NCBI GenBank assembly: GCA_934561555.1 | Contig: CAKTGQ010000006.1 | Coordinates: forward strand, 61,075 to 125,074 | Reading direction: 5' to 3' | From: an uncultured Faecalibacterium sp. | GTDB taxonomy: Bacteria; Bacillota; Clostridia; Oscillospirales; Ruminococcaceae | DNA length: 64,000 nucleotides | Part shown: positions 41,382-49,648 of the stretch, one piece after another | How the letters are laid out: every line of letters begins with the position of its first letter | Position numbering within the stretch: the first letter of the stretch is position 1 | Program-made: the position numbers and the translations under genes | The notes under the pieces: generated by a model | Told to the model about the DNA's origin: nothing | Seen by the model: the letters and a program-made list of their open reading frames with translations, nothing else | The model's database searches: none

Positions 41382-43205
41382 ATGGTTCGTAACGATTTGC
41401 GCAACGTTGCCATTATCGCTCACGTTGACCACGGCAAGACCACCCTGGTGGATGCCCTGCTGCGTCAGAGCGGCGCTTTCCGCGACAATCAGGCCGTGGC
41501 CGAGCGCGTGATGGACAGCGGCGATATCGAGCGTGAGCGCGGCATCACCATTCTGGCAAAGAACTGCTCCTGCACCTACAAGGGCGTTAAGATCAACATC
41601 GTCGACACCCCGGGCCACGCCGACTTTGGCGGCGAGGTGGAGCGCGTGCTGAAGATGGTCAACGGCGTGCTGCTGCTGGTGGACGCTGCCGAGGGCTGCA
41701 TGCCCCAGACCCGCTTTGTGCTGCAGAAGGCTCTGCAGCAGAACCTGAGCCTGGTGGTGGCTATCAACAAGATCGACCGTCCCGATGCCCGCATCAAGGA
41801 AGTCATCGATGAGGTGCTGTACCTGCTGATGGATCTGGGCGCTACCGACGAGCAGCTGGAGTGCCCCATCCTGTTCTGCTGCGGCCGTCAGGGCACTGCA
41901 AGCCTTGACCCCGATGTGCCCGGCACCGACCTGATCCCCCTGTTCGACACCCTGCTGGACACCATTCAGCCGCCGGAGGGCGACCCCGAGGCTCCCTTCC
42001 AGATGCTGGTGTCCTCTGTGGACTACAACGAGTTCGTGGGCCGTATCGGCATCGGCCGCATCCAGAACGGCGTTGCCAAGGTGGGCGAGGAAGTCGTCGT
42101 CTGCGACTGGCACAACCCCGACCTGAAGATGCGCGGCCGCCTGACCAAGCTGTACGACTTCCAGGCAAACGGCCGTCAGCCCTGCGATAACATCACCGCA
42201 GGCGATATCGTGGCCTTCTCCGGTCTGCCGGATGTGACCATCGGCAACACCCTGTGCAGCCCCGCTCAGATCGAGCCGCTGCCCTTCGTCAAGATCAACG
42301 ATCCCACTGTGGAGATGACCTTCTCCGTTAACGACAGCCCGCTGGCAGGCCGCGAGGGCAAGTACGTCACCAGCCGCCAGATCCGCGACCGTCTGCAGAA
42401 GGAGCTGCTGAAGGACGTGGCTCTGAAGGTGGAGGACTCCCCCACGACCGATTCCTTCCGCGTCATGGGCCGTGGTGAGATGCACCTGTCTATCCTGATC
42501 GAGACCATGCGCCGCGAGGGCTACGAGCTGCAGGTCTCTCCCCCGCACGTTCTGACCAAGGTCATCGACGGCAAGACCTACGAGCCTATGGAGCACGTTG
42601 TTATCGACGTGCCTACCCAGTATCAGGGCGCTGTCATGACCGGTCTGGGTCAGCGCAAGGCACTGCTGCAGCAGATCGAGTCTCTGGGCACCGACCGTGT
42701 CCGTCTGGAGTTCCGTATGCCCAGCCGCGGCCTGTTCGGCTACCGCAACCAGTTCCTGACCGATACCCACGGCGAGGGCATCATCAACCAGATCTTTGAC
42801 GGCTACGACGTCTGGGCTGGCATGATCGCCAACCGCTCCACCGGCTCTCTGGTCAGCTTTGAGACCGGCGACGCCGTCACCTACGGCCTGTACAACGCCC
42901 AGCAGCGCGGCACCCTGCTTGTGGGTGCCGGCGAGAAGGTGTACGAGGGTATGGTCATCGGCTACACCGCTTCCGGCGAGGATGTGGACGTGAACGTCTG
43001 CAAGACCAAGCACCTGACCAATACCCGCGCTTCCGGCTCTGACGATGCTCTGCGCCTGATCCCCATCAGCAAGCTGAGCCTTGAGGGCTGCTTGGAGTTC
43101 CTTGCTCAGGACGAGCTGCTGGAGGTCACCCCGGAGAATCTGCGCATCCGCAAGCAGATCCTGAACCACGACCAGCGCATGAAGGCCAAGAGCAAGCTGA
43201 AGTAA
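41382..43205 (+). CDS. typA: ribosome-binding GTPase TypA/BipA
   Basis: A protein of 607 aa, full length. G1 'AHVDHGKTTLVD', switch 'ERGITILAKN', G3 'DTPGHADFGGEVER', G4 'NKIDRPDA', then domains II, III, V and the BipA C-terminal domain ('MPSRGLFGYRNQFL'). It acts in ribosome assembly and stress growth. Codon use is strongly biased to C-ending codons, indicating high expression. Single gene with strong promoter and terminator. Confidence 0.98.
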   Translation: MVRNDLRNVAIIAHVDHGKTTLVDALLRQSGAFRDNQAVAERVMDSGDIERERGITILAKNCSCTYKGVKINIVDTPGHADFGGEVERVLKMVNGVLLLVDAAEGCMPQTRFVLQKALQQNLSLVVAINKIDRPDARIKEVIDEVLYLLMDLGATDEQLECPILFCCGRQGTASLDPDVPGTDLIPLFDTLLDTIQPPEGDPEAPFQMLVSSVDYNEFVGRIGIGRIQNGVAKVGEEVVVCDWHNPDLKMRGRLTKLYDFQANGRQPCDNITAGDIVAFSGLPDVTIGNTLCSPAQIEPLPFVKINDPTVEMTFSVNDSPLAGREGKYVTSRQIRDRLQKELLKDVALKVEDSPTTDSFRVMGRGEMHLSILIETMRREGYELQVSPPHVLTKVIDGKTYEPMEHVVIDVPTQYQGAVMTGLGQRKALLQQIESLGTDRVRLEFRMPSRGLFGYRNQFLTDTHGEGIINQIFDGYDVWAGMIANRSTGSLVSFETGDAVTYGLYNAQQRGTLLVGAGEKVYEGMVIGYTASGEDVDVNVCKTKHLTNTRASGSDDALRLIPISKLSLEGCLEFLAQDELLEVTPENLRIRKQILNHDQRMKAKSKLK

Positions 43206-43234
43206 GCCTACAAAACATCCTTATAGCACATTGG

Positions 43235-43275
43235 CAGCGCAGAAGCACCTACGGGCGTTTCTGCGCTGTTTTTTT
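43235..43275 (+). terminator. terminator of typA
   Basis: 10-bp stem CAGCGCAGAA/TTCTGCGCTG and seven T residues. Confidence 0.9.
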
Positions 43276-43315
43276 GTTTCCAACAAATTTCCCCATGCTT
43301 TTTTGCAAAAATGGC

Positions 43316-43344
43316 TTGCAAAAGCGCAGCGACTGCGGTATAAT
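43316..43344 (+). promoter_or_regulatory. promoter of tRNA-Asn
   Basis: TTGCAA (43316-43321), 17-nt spacer, TATAAT (43339-43344), 22 nt before the tRNA. Confidence 0.85.
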
Positions 43345-43365
43345 ACTTCTTGCAGTCACTGATAT

Positions 43366-43442
43366 GCCTCTTTAGCTCAGTCGGTTAGAGCACCTGACTG
43401 TTAATCAGGGTGTCGCCTGTTCGAGTCAGGCAAGAGGCGCCA
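43366..43442 (+). tRNA. tRNA-Asn (GUU)
   Basis: 77 nt with encoded CCA. Acceptor GCCTCTT/AAGAGGC; D-arm GCTC/GAGC; stem CCTGA/TCAGG around CTGTTAA gives anticodon GTT; T-arm CCTGTTCGAGTCAGG. Own promoter and terminator. Confidence 0.96.
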
Positions 43443-43444
43443 GC

Positions 43445-43475
43445 AAAGCGATGGATATTTTTCCATCGCTTTTTT
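43445..43475 (+). terminator. terminator of tRNA-Asn
   Basis: 11-bp stem AAAGCGATGGA/TCCATCGCTTT with T-run. Confidence 0.88.
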
Positions 43476-43528
43476 GTTTTTCTGTATCTTTTTTCACCCA
43501 TTCTTAACGGTTCTTAAAAAATATCGCC

Positions 43529-43557
43529 TTGAAGAACCCTAGTGGATGTGGTATACT
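43529..43557 (+). promoter_or_regulatory. promoter of the peptide-export locus
   Basis: TTGAAG (43529-43534), 17-nt spacer, TATACT (43552-43557). The start point would be near 43564, about 200 nt before the ABC gene. Confidence 0.75.
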
Positions 43558-43612
43558 TTTATAGGTTTATAGATGCAGAAAAGCTGCATAACTTTCCTGC
43601 ATCCACAGACAG

Positions 43613-43657
43613 GCGCTCCCCCGGTCAGAAGGCTGCCGTGCAGGAGCGCAGTTTTTT
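43613..43657 (+). terminator. attenuator-like terminator in the leader of the ABC gene
   Basis: GCGCTCC (43613-43619) pairs with GGAGCGC (43643-43649), then AGTTTTTT. It lies between promoter and coding region, so it should lower or gate expression. Smaller hairpins precede it (ATGCAGAAAAGCTGCAT at 43573-43589). No riboswitch class was recognised. Confidence 0.65.
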
Positions 43658-43763
43658 CGTTGGTCAAATCAGCAGGCAGGCCGGTGGCTTTGTGCGGCAA
43701 ACACGGGGCGGCAGGGCGGCTTGGTGTCGTTTGAATAAATCTTGAGAGTAAAAGGAAACATCT

Positions 43764-46100
43764 ATGCGTTATACCTACGTCCGGCAGCACGATACCACCG
43801 ACTGTGCGGCTGCCTGTCTGGCCATGGTGTGCCTGCACTACAAAAAGGAAGTTACCATCACCCGTCTGCGGGATATGATGGGCACCGACCTGAAAGGCAC
43901 CAACCTTGTAGGCCTGCAAAAAGCCGCCAATGAGCTTGGTTTTACCACCGCCGCAGTCCGCGTGGACCGTGAAAACTTCCTGAGCGATTTCTCGCTTCCC
44001 TGCATTGCACAGGTCATCACCGACCAGGGCTTGGCCCACTTTGTTGTGGTGTTCAAAAAGACCACCATCAAGGACGACGGCGCGCGCCGCAAGCACATGC
44101 TGCAGGACGCCGAGGCTCGCAAAGAAGAAGAGGAAAAGGGCAAAAAGCATAAGTGCAAGGATTACGTCATCATCGGCGACCCCGGCACCGAGCTGAAAAA
44201 GATCAGTCTGGACGAGTTCTATAAGAACTTTACCGGTGTTCTGCTGCTTTTGAACCCCACCTCGGAGTTCAAGGGCGGCAAAATCGAAAAAGGCGGCATG
44301 ATGAAGCGGTATATCAACCTGCTGCTGCCCCAGAAAAAGCTGTTCTTCTACGCCATCCTCAGCTCGGTCATCACTACCATTCTGGGCATCGCGTCTTCCA
44401 TGTTCAATAAGATCCTGATGGACGAGGTGCTGCCCTACGGGCTGAACAACCTGTTGGTCACATTGATCTTAGTGTTCAGTGTGGTCAGCATCACCAGTAC
44501 CCTGATCGGCTTTGTGCGCCAATGGGTGCTGATCCATCTGTCTATCAAGATCGATATCCCGCTGATGCTGGGTTACTTCGGGCACATCTTCAACCTGCCC
44601 ATGAAGTTCTTTGCCACCCGCAAGACCGGTGATATCACCACCCGTTACTCGGACGCAAACACCATCAAGTCCATCTTTACCAGCATTGCACTGAGCCTTG
44701 TGATGGATATCTCCATGGCTGTCATCACCGGCATCATCCTGTTCCGCATGAACGCTATGCTGTTCTCCATTTCGCTGTTCATGGCGCTGGTCAGCATCCT
44801 GCTGGTGCTGATCTACAAGCAGCCCTATAAAAAGATCAACGAAGAGAGCATGGCGCAGTCTGCCGCGCTGAACAGCCAGATGATCGAGAGCCTGCGCGGC
44901 ATCGAGACCGTCAAGTGCAACGCCAACGAGCAGACCGAGCTGGACAATCTGGAACGCGAGTACATGAAGAGCCTGAAGATCAGCCTGCGTTCCAGCCGCA
45001 TCAGCACCACGCAGAGTCTGATCTCCTCCTTCATCTCCACCGGCTTCAGTATGCTGACCACCTATGTGGGCATCACGCAGGTGCTGAACGGCGAGATGAC
45101 GCTGGGCGGCTTTATGGCCTTCAGCACCCTGTCCGGCTACTTCACCTCCCCTTTGAGCAACCTGATCGGTCTGCAGATGGAGATTCAGGAGGCCAGCATC
45201 TCCATGAAGCGTCTGACCGAGATCATGGACTATCCCTCTGAGTACGAGACCGCCGAAGGCGTGGAACAGAGCGAACTGGACAAGGTGGAGGGCGATATCG
45301 AGTTCAAGGACGTCACCTTCCGCTACGGCAACCGTGCCCCCGCGCTGGATCACGTCAGCTTCACCATTCCCGCCGGTAAAAAGGTGGCGCTGGTGGGCGG
45401 CAGCGGCAGCGGCAAATCCACCATTACCAAGCTGCTGCTGAAGTACTACGACCCTGAGGACGGCGAGATCGACATAAACGGCGCAAATCTGGCCGAGTAC
45501 ACCAACAGTTCGGTGCGCCGCGCCATTGCCTATGTGCCCCAGAACATCGAGCTGTTCAGCAAGACCATCTACGACAACATCCGCATCTCCCGCATGGATG
45601 CCACACTGGACGAGGTGAAGGAAGCTGCCAAGAAGGCCGACGCCCACGAATTTATCCGCCACCTGCCGTTGCAGTATAACACCTATCTGGAGGAAGCCGG
45701 TAACGGCCTGTCCGGCGGTGAGAAGCAGCGTATCGCACTGGCACGCGCCTTCCTGAAGGACTCCAACCTGTACATTCTGGACGAATCCACCAGTAATCTG
45801 GACTTTGCCACCGAGACGCTGATCTTCAACATGATCTACGAGCAACTGGCAGACCGTTCCATGCTGATCGTGGCGCACCGCCTTTCCACCATCCGTGACT
45901 GTGACCTGATCCTTGTGATGGATCACGGCAAGATCGTGGAGCGCGGCACCCATGATGAACTGCTGGCAAAGGATGGCCGCTATGCCGAGCTGTGGAATAT
46001 GCAGCAGGGCATCTTCCGCAAGCGCAAGGAAGAGCCCGCTCCGCAAATGCCTTCCGCTGTGGTAGAAGAGGACGACGACGGCGAGTCCATCACCTACTGA
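43764..46100 (+). CDS. peptidase-containing ABC transporter (C39 bacteriocin-type exporter)
   Basis: A protein of 778 aa, start behind AAAGGAAAC. N-terminal C39 peptidase with Gln8, Cys14, His92 and Asp139 in place. Between His and Asp lies a charged insert (about 98-132) rich in Lys and Glu. Six membrane segments span about 185-465. ATPase: Walker A 'GGSGSGKST' near 545, 'LSGGEKQR' near 650, 'DESTSNLD' near 673, and 'AHRLST'. It should cut a double-glycine leader and export the peptide. The C-terminal tail is acidic. A terminator follows before the next gene. Confidence 0.95.
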   Translation: MRYTYVRQHDTTDCAAACLAMVCLHYKKEVTITRLRDMMGTDLKGTNLVGLQKAANELGFTTAAVRVDRENFLSDFSLPCIAQVITDQGLAHFVVVFKKTTIKDDGARRKHMLQDAEARKEEEEKGKKHKCKDYVIIGDPGTELKKISLDEFYKNFTGVLLLLNPTSEFKGGKIEKGGMMKRYINLLLPQKKLFFYAILSSVITTILGIASSMFNKILMDEVLPYGLNNLLVTLILVFSVVSITSTLIGFVRQWVLIHLSIKIDIPLMLGYFGHIFNLPMKFFATRKTGDITTRYSDANTIKSIFTSIALSLVMDISMAVITGIILFRMNAMLFSISLFMALVSILLVLIYKQPYKKINEESMAQSAALNSQMIESLRGIETVKCNANEQTELDNLEREYMKSLKISLRSSRISTTQSLISSFISTGFSMLTTYVGITQVLNGEMTLGGFMAFSTLSGYFTSPLSNLIGLQMEIQEASISMKRLTEIMDYPSEYETAEGVEQSELDKVEGDIEFKDVTFRYGNRAPALDHVSFTIPAGKKVALVGGSGSGKSTITKLLLKYYDPEDGEIDINGANLAEYTNSSVRRAIAYVPQNIELFSKTIYDNIRISRMDATLDEVKEAAKKADAHEFIRHLPLQYNTYLEEAGNGLSGGEKQRIALARAFLKDSNLYILDESTSNLDFATETLIFNMIYEQLADRSMLIVAHRLSTIRDCDLILVMDHGKIVERGTHDELLAKDGRYAELWNMQQGIFRKRKEEPAPQMPSAVVEEDDDGESITY

Positions 46101-46184
46101 CCGCACAGCATCCGCAGCCTTTGCCCGGATGCAGCATAAGCTTTTTTCCGCCCGGCGGAAAACCGAAGAATGCCTCGTTATGGT

Positions 46185-46218
46185 GTGCCCGGAGGCAGAC
46201 GCTTCCGGGCACCTTTTT
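46185..46218 (+). terminator. terminator after the ABC exporter
   Basis: 9-bp stem GTGCCCGGA/TCCGGGCAC and CTTTTTG. The downstream three genes need read-through or a promoter between 46219 and 46264, where no clear one is seen. Confidence 0.8.
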
Positions 46219-46264
46219 GTTTCGGCTCACATTTAAAAAATAACAGGATTAGGGGTAATTTATT

Positions 46265-46720
46265 ATGAACAAGATCGAAGTTGCTGAAAACAAGACCCTC
46301 AAGCTGACCAATGTCCTCTCCCGCACTCTGCACCCGGAGGAGCTGGCCAACCTGCCGGTCATCCTGACCCAGATGCAGAACTTTATGAAGAGCAACGGCG
46401 CACAGCCTATCGGCCCGCTGGTGCAGGCGATCAAGCCCAGTACCGGCCCGGATCAGATGCCGGAGATGTACATGATGCAGCAGGCCACCCAGATGATCCC
46501 CAACATGGAGCCCGGCTACCACATGGACGCTGTGCTGCGGGTAAAGAACTGCCTGTACGCCCACTACACCGGCCCGCTGGGCCAAAGCCAGCTGGCCTCC
46601 TCCAAGCTGCAGATCCTTGCTTTTGAGAACGACATCAAGATGACCGGCAGCAGCTACACCATCTATGTCAATCAGGACGATGACGACAGCGTGATCGACG
46701 TGTTTATGGAGACCAAATAA
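46265..46720 (+). CDS. GyrI-like / effector-binding-domain protein in export locus
   Basis: A protein of 151 aa with AGGGGT upstream. No signal peptide and no double-glycine leader. The second half ('AVLRVKNCLYAHYTGPLGQSQ' pattern followed by 'SSYTIYVNQDD') resembles the GyrI/SOUL-like effector-binding fold that holds small hydrophobic ligands. It may sense or chaperone the exported product. The family call is tentative. It is separated by 2 nt from the HlyD gene, so the two are co-expressed. Confidence 0.5.
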   Translation: MNKIEVAENKTLKLTNVLSRTLHPEELANLPVILTQMQNFMKSNGAQPIGPLVQAIKPSTGPDQMPEMYMMQQATQMIPNMEPGYHMDAVLRVKNCLYAHYTGPLGQSQLASSKLQILAFENDIKMTGSSYTIYVNQDDDDSVIDVFMETK

Positions 46721-46722
46721 TT

Positions 46723-47835
46723 ATGACGACAACCATTCAGAACCTTTCGGATCTGCAGGATCGCCGGATCATGATGGACAAAAAGCTGCCCCCCTATGGG
46801 TACGCCTTTGTCATTCTGACCGGCCTGTTCATGATCTTTTTGGTGATCTGGAGCACCCAGACCAACCGCATCTATGTCAGCCAGAACAGCGGTGTGGTGC
46901 AGGCCGCCAACAAGACTTACATCATGTCCAGCTACTCCGGCTCCATCACCGAGCTGTATGTCTCCGAGGGCAGCTATGTGAACGAGGGCGACCTGATCGC
47001 CCGGCTGAAGAGCACCGATCTGGATATGCAGAAGGACAACCTGCAAAGCCAGCTGGATATCTACCAGAAGCAGCTGAATCAGTACAACAAGCTGCTCAAG
47101 TGCATTCAGGACGACACTAACTACTTCGACGAGGCCAACGCCGACGATCAGCCCTATTACTACCAGTACCAGACCTATAAAAGTCAGGTATCGCAAAAGA
47201 CCTTTGACGCCACCACCTATCAGGCTGCCGGTTACTCCGACACCCAGATCAAGGCTCTGATGGAGCAGAACCAGAGCGAACTGGAAGCTCTGTACTACTC
47301 CACCATGCAGTCCATCTCCCAGAGCATCAACAGCGCACAGGTCAATGTCGACAACCTGCAGGCACAGATGGATTCTTTGAACACCGGCGCCAACGATTAC
47401 TTCATCTACGCGCCCACCTCCGGCGTGATCCACATGGACACCCCCTACAAGGAGGGCATGGTGCTGAGCGCCGGTTCCGCACTGGCTACCGTTGCCAGCG
47501 AGAACGATGATCTGGAGATCATGGCCATGGTGACGGTGAACGATCGTCCCCTGCTGCACGTCGGAGACCCCTGCAAGATCGCCATTACCGGCTTGTCGGA
47601 GTACTCCTATGGCACGCTGACCGGCACCGTCACCTCCATTGACAGCGATGTGACCTCCAGCAGCAGCGCTTCCTATTACAAGATGACCATCAAACCCGAC
47701 GCCACCTATGTGGTAAGCCGCAGCGGCGACAAGGTGGATCTTTCCAACGGTATGAGCGTAACCGCCCGCGTGGAATACGATCAGGTCACCTATTTTGAGT
47801 ATGCCATGGAGGCTCTGGGCGTGCTGTTCCGCTAA
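46723..47835 (+). CDS. HlyD-family membrane fusion/adaptor protein
   Basis: A protein of 370 aa. Short cytoplasmic start, one membrane segment (about 27-45), a split biotinyl-lipoyl domain ('SSYSGSITELYVSEGSYVNEGDLIARL' and 'IYAPTSGVIHMDTPYKEGMVL'), a helical hairpin rich in Gln and Tyr (about 105-220), and a beta-barrel. Such proteins join C39-type ABC exporters to carry peptides across the Gram-positive wall. Its neighbours fit that role. Confidence 0.9.
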   Translation: MTTTIQNLSDLQDRRIMMDKKLPPYGYAFVILTGLFMIFLVIWSTQTNRIYVSQNSGVVQAANKTYIMSSYSGSITELYVSEGSYVNEGDLIARLKSTDLDMQKDNLQSQLDIYQKQLNQYNKLLKCIQDDTNYFDEANADDQPYYYQYQTYKSQVSQKTFDATTYQAAGYSDTQIKALMEQNQSELEALYYSTMQSISQSINSAQVNVDNLQAQMDSLNTGANDYFIYAPTSGVIHMDTPYKEGMVLSAGSALATVASENDDLEIMAMVTVNDRPLLHVGDPCKIAITGLSEYSYGTLTGTVTSIDSDVTSSSSASYYKMTIKPDATYVVSRSGDKVDLSNGMSVTARVEYDQVTYFEYAMEALGVLFR

Positions 47836-47897
47836 TACGGACTGCTCAGCACGGCAGAATGTCCCCTTTTACAACACCCCAAAGAGGTACAAACAAC

Positions 47898-49421
47898 ATG
47901 ATTCGAACCGCAAAGAAACTGGCCGCCTGTGTGCTGATGCTGGGTGTGCTGCTATGCGGCACCGCACTGAGCGCTGCCGCCGCCAGCCTGCCGCTTGAGC
48001 AGCAGAACGGCGTTTCACTGCCATGGCTCAAGGATGTGCCCGCCGAGAGCATTGCCACCGGCAGCTACTCTGCCAATATGCTGCTGGGCGCTTCCCAGCA
48101 GTTATCCCCCGTGGTCAAGCCCAGTTACAGCACCGACACTGTGGTCTTTCTGACTGATGACAGCAGTGTGCTGACCGTAAGCAGCAGCGGCGTGGTACAG
48201 GCTGTGGGCGTTGGCACTGCCACCGTTACGGCAGCCGCCGGTAACCAGATCTGCGCCTACACCATCGTGGTGTCCATGGACTCTTCCATGATCGTGACCG
48301 AGATGGACCTTGCCCTCTCCTCCAACACCATCTATGTGGGCAACTCGGTGTCGGCTTCGCTGCAGGTGCGCCCCAGCTCTGCTTCCAACTACGCCACCGT
48401 CACCCTGACCTCCTCTAACGAGAAGGTGGCCACAGTGAACAGCTTTGGCCGCGTGACCGGTGTAGCCCCCGGCAAAGCCACCATTACCGCTACCTGCGGC
48501 TCGGTGGTAGCCACCACCACCGTTACGGTGCTTGCCCTGCCCACGGATTCCTCCACCAGCACAAGCAGCACTACATCCAACAACAGCGGACAGGTGATTA
48601 CCCCCAGCACCAACTACATTGTGCTCAAGCCCGGTGCCACCCGCACCATCACGGCTAAAGCTACCCCCGCCAGTGCATCCCAGTCCTTCACCTTCAAGTC
48701 CGGCAACAGCAGCATTGCCACGGTCAGCCCCACGGGTGTGGTCACGGCGGTAGGCACCGGCTCTACCTCCATTACCATCTCCAACGGCAAGGCCACTGCC
48801 ATGGTCACGGTCATCGTGAACCGCTCGGCAGCTGCCTCCTCCGGCAGCGACAGCAGCAATGACAGCACTGATACCCCAGACGACAACAACACCATCCCGC
48901 TGGATCCTGTGGTGCAGACCATTCAGGACAGCACGGAGGATCAGGTGGTGTTCGCCCAGTCCGAGGTGCCCACCGTGACCGGCGAGATTCTGAACGCCCT
49001 GCGCACCACCGGCAAGACTCTGTGCGTGGTGGGCGACGGCTACACCCTGAACATTTCCGGCAAGGACGTGAAGAGCACCACCAGCGAGATCGACACCGCC
49101 ATCACCTTCACCGAGAGCGAAGAGGGGTTGGAGTTCGAGCTGGACAACGGCCGTACTCTTCCCTGCGCGGTGCAGCTGGAGTTGGACGTGAGCACTTACT
49201 CCCGCCTGTACCTGTACAACACCATCAGCAACAAGTGGCAGTATCTGAACAGCTACAAGGACGGCGTCATCACCGCCGACACGGCCGGACGCTACCTGCT
49301 GACCAACCAGAACCTGCGGTTCGGTGATATCAACTGGACCTTCTTTATCGCAGGCGGCGTGGTGGTTATCATCATCGCCATTGCTTACATCGTGCTCAAA
49401 AAACGCTACTGGTTCTGGTAA
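47898..49421 (+). CDS. cell-surface protein with bacterial Ig-like (Big2) domains and C-terminal membrane anchor
   Basis: A protein of 507 aa, start at ATG 47898 behind AAAGAGG. Signal peptide (about 1-29, 'LMLGVLLCGTALSAAAA'). Three Big2 domains at roughly 65-140, 145-225 and 240-320, each with the 'VATV...G.VTGV..G.ATIT' pattern. A Ser/Asp linker follows near 325-345, then a beta-rich domain and a membrane segment (about 480-500) with a basic end. It sits outside the cell, anchored. Its place after an exporter and adaptor suggests a surface partner of the export system. Confidence 0.85.
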   Translation: MIRTAKKLAACVLMLGVLLCGTALSAAAASLPLEQQNGVSLPWLKDVPAESIATGSYSANMLLGASQQLSPVVKPSYSTDTVVFLTDDSSVLTVSSSGVVQAVGVGTATVTAAAGNQICAYTIVVSMDSSMIVTEMDLALSSNTIYVGNSVSASLQVRPSSASNYATVTLTSSNEKVATVNSFGRVTGVAPGKATITATCGSVVATTTVTVLALPTDSSTSTSSTTSNNSGQVITPSTNYIVLKPGATRTITAKATPASASQSFTFKSGNSSIATVSPTGVVTAVGTGSTSITISNGKATAMVTVIVNRSAAASSGSDSSNDSTDTPDDNNTIPLDPVVQTIQDSTEDQVVFAQSEVPTVTGEILNALRTTGKTLCVVGDGYTLNISGKDVKSTTSEIDTAITFTESEEGLEFELDNGRTLPCAVQLELDVSTYSRLYLYNTISNKWQYLNSYKDGVITADTAGRYLLTNQNLRFGDINWTFFIAGGVVVIIIAIAYIVLKKRYWFW

Positions 49422-49447
49422 GCGCCCCCACTCTTCCCGCATATAAC

Positions 49448-49490
49448 AAACCGCCCGCTGCACAAAATGCTGTGCAGTGGGCGGTTTTAT
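49448..49490 (+). terminator. terminator of the export locus
   Basis: 17-bp stem with one G-T pair (49448-49464 with 49471-49487) and TTTTATCTTTT. Confidence 0.88.
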
Positions 49491-49536
49491 CTTTTCAAGG
49501 GGAAAATCCTCTCCCTAAAGAGCATCTCTTCTTGTG

Positions 49537-49577
49537 AAAAAGTGGTTCAGAAACGCCCGCAGGCGTTTCTGAACCAC
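49537..49577 (-). terminator. terminator of glmS
   Basis: Perfect 16-bp inverted repeat (49542-49557 with 49562-49577), loop of 4 nt, TTTTT on the minus strand. It lies about 70 nt after the glmS stop. Confidence 0.85.
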
Positions 49578-49648
49578 AGTAAAAATCATCTTTCCTCTGA
49601 ATATGGTCAGAGCACAGCGGAGACCATTCTAAATCCTATTCTCCCCTG

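Noticed and set aside
41214..43169. 651-aa minus-strand frame opposite typA
   Set aside because: TypA is certain on the plus strand. The opposite frame reads as low-complexity His/Val/Gly with no domain.
43573..43740. Small frames in the exporter leader as a bacteriocin precursor (55-67 aa)
   Set aside because: No ribosome binding site, no double-glycine leader, and the frames run through the terminator hairpin.
44469..46106. 545-aa frame opposite the C39 exporter
   Set aside because: A shadow of a strongly codon-biased gene; no start signal or motif.
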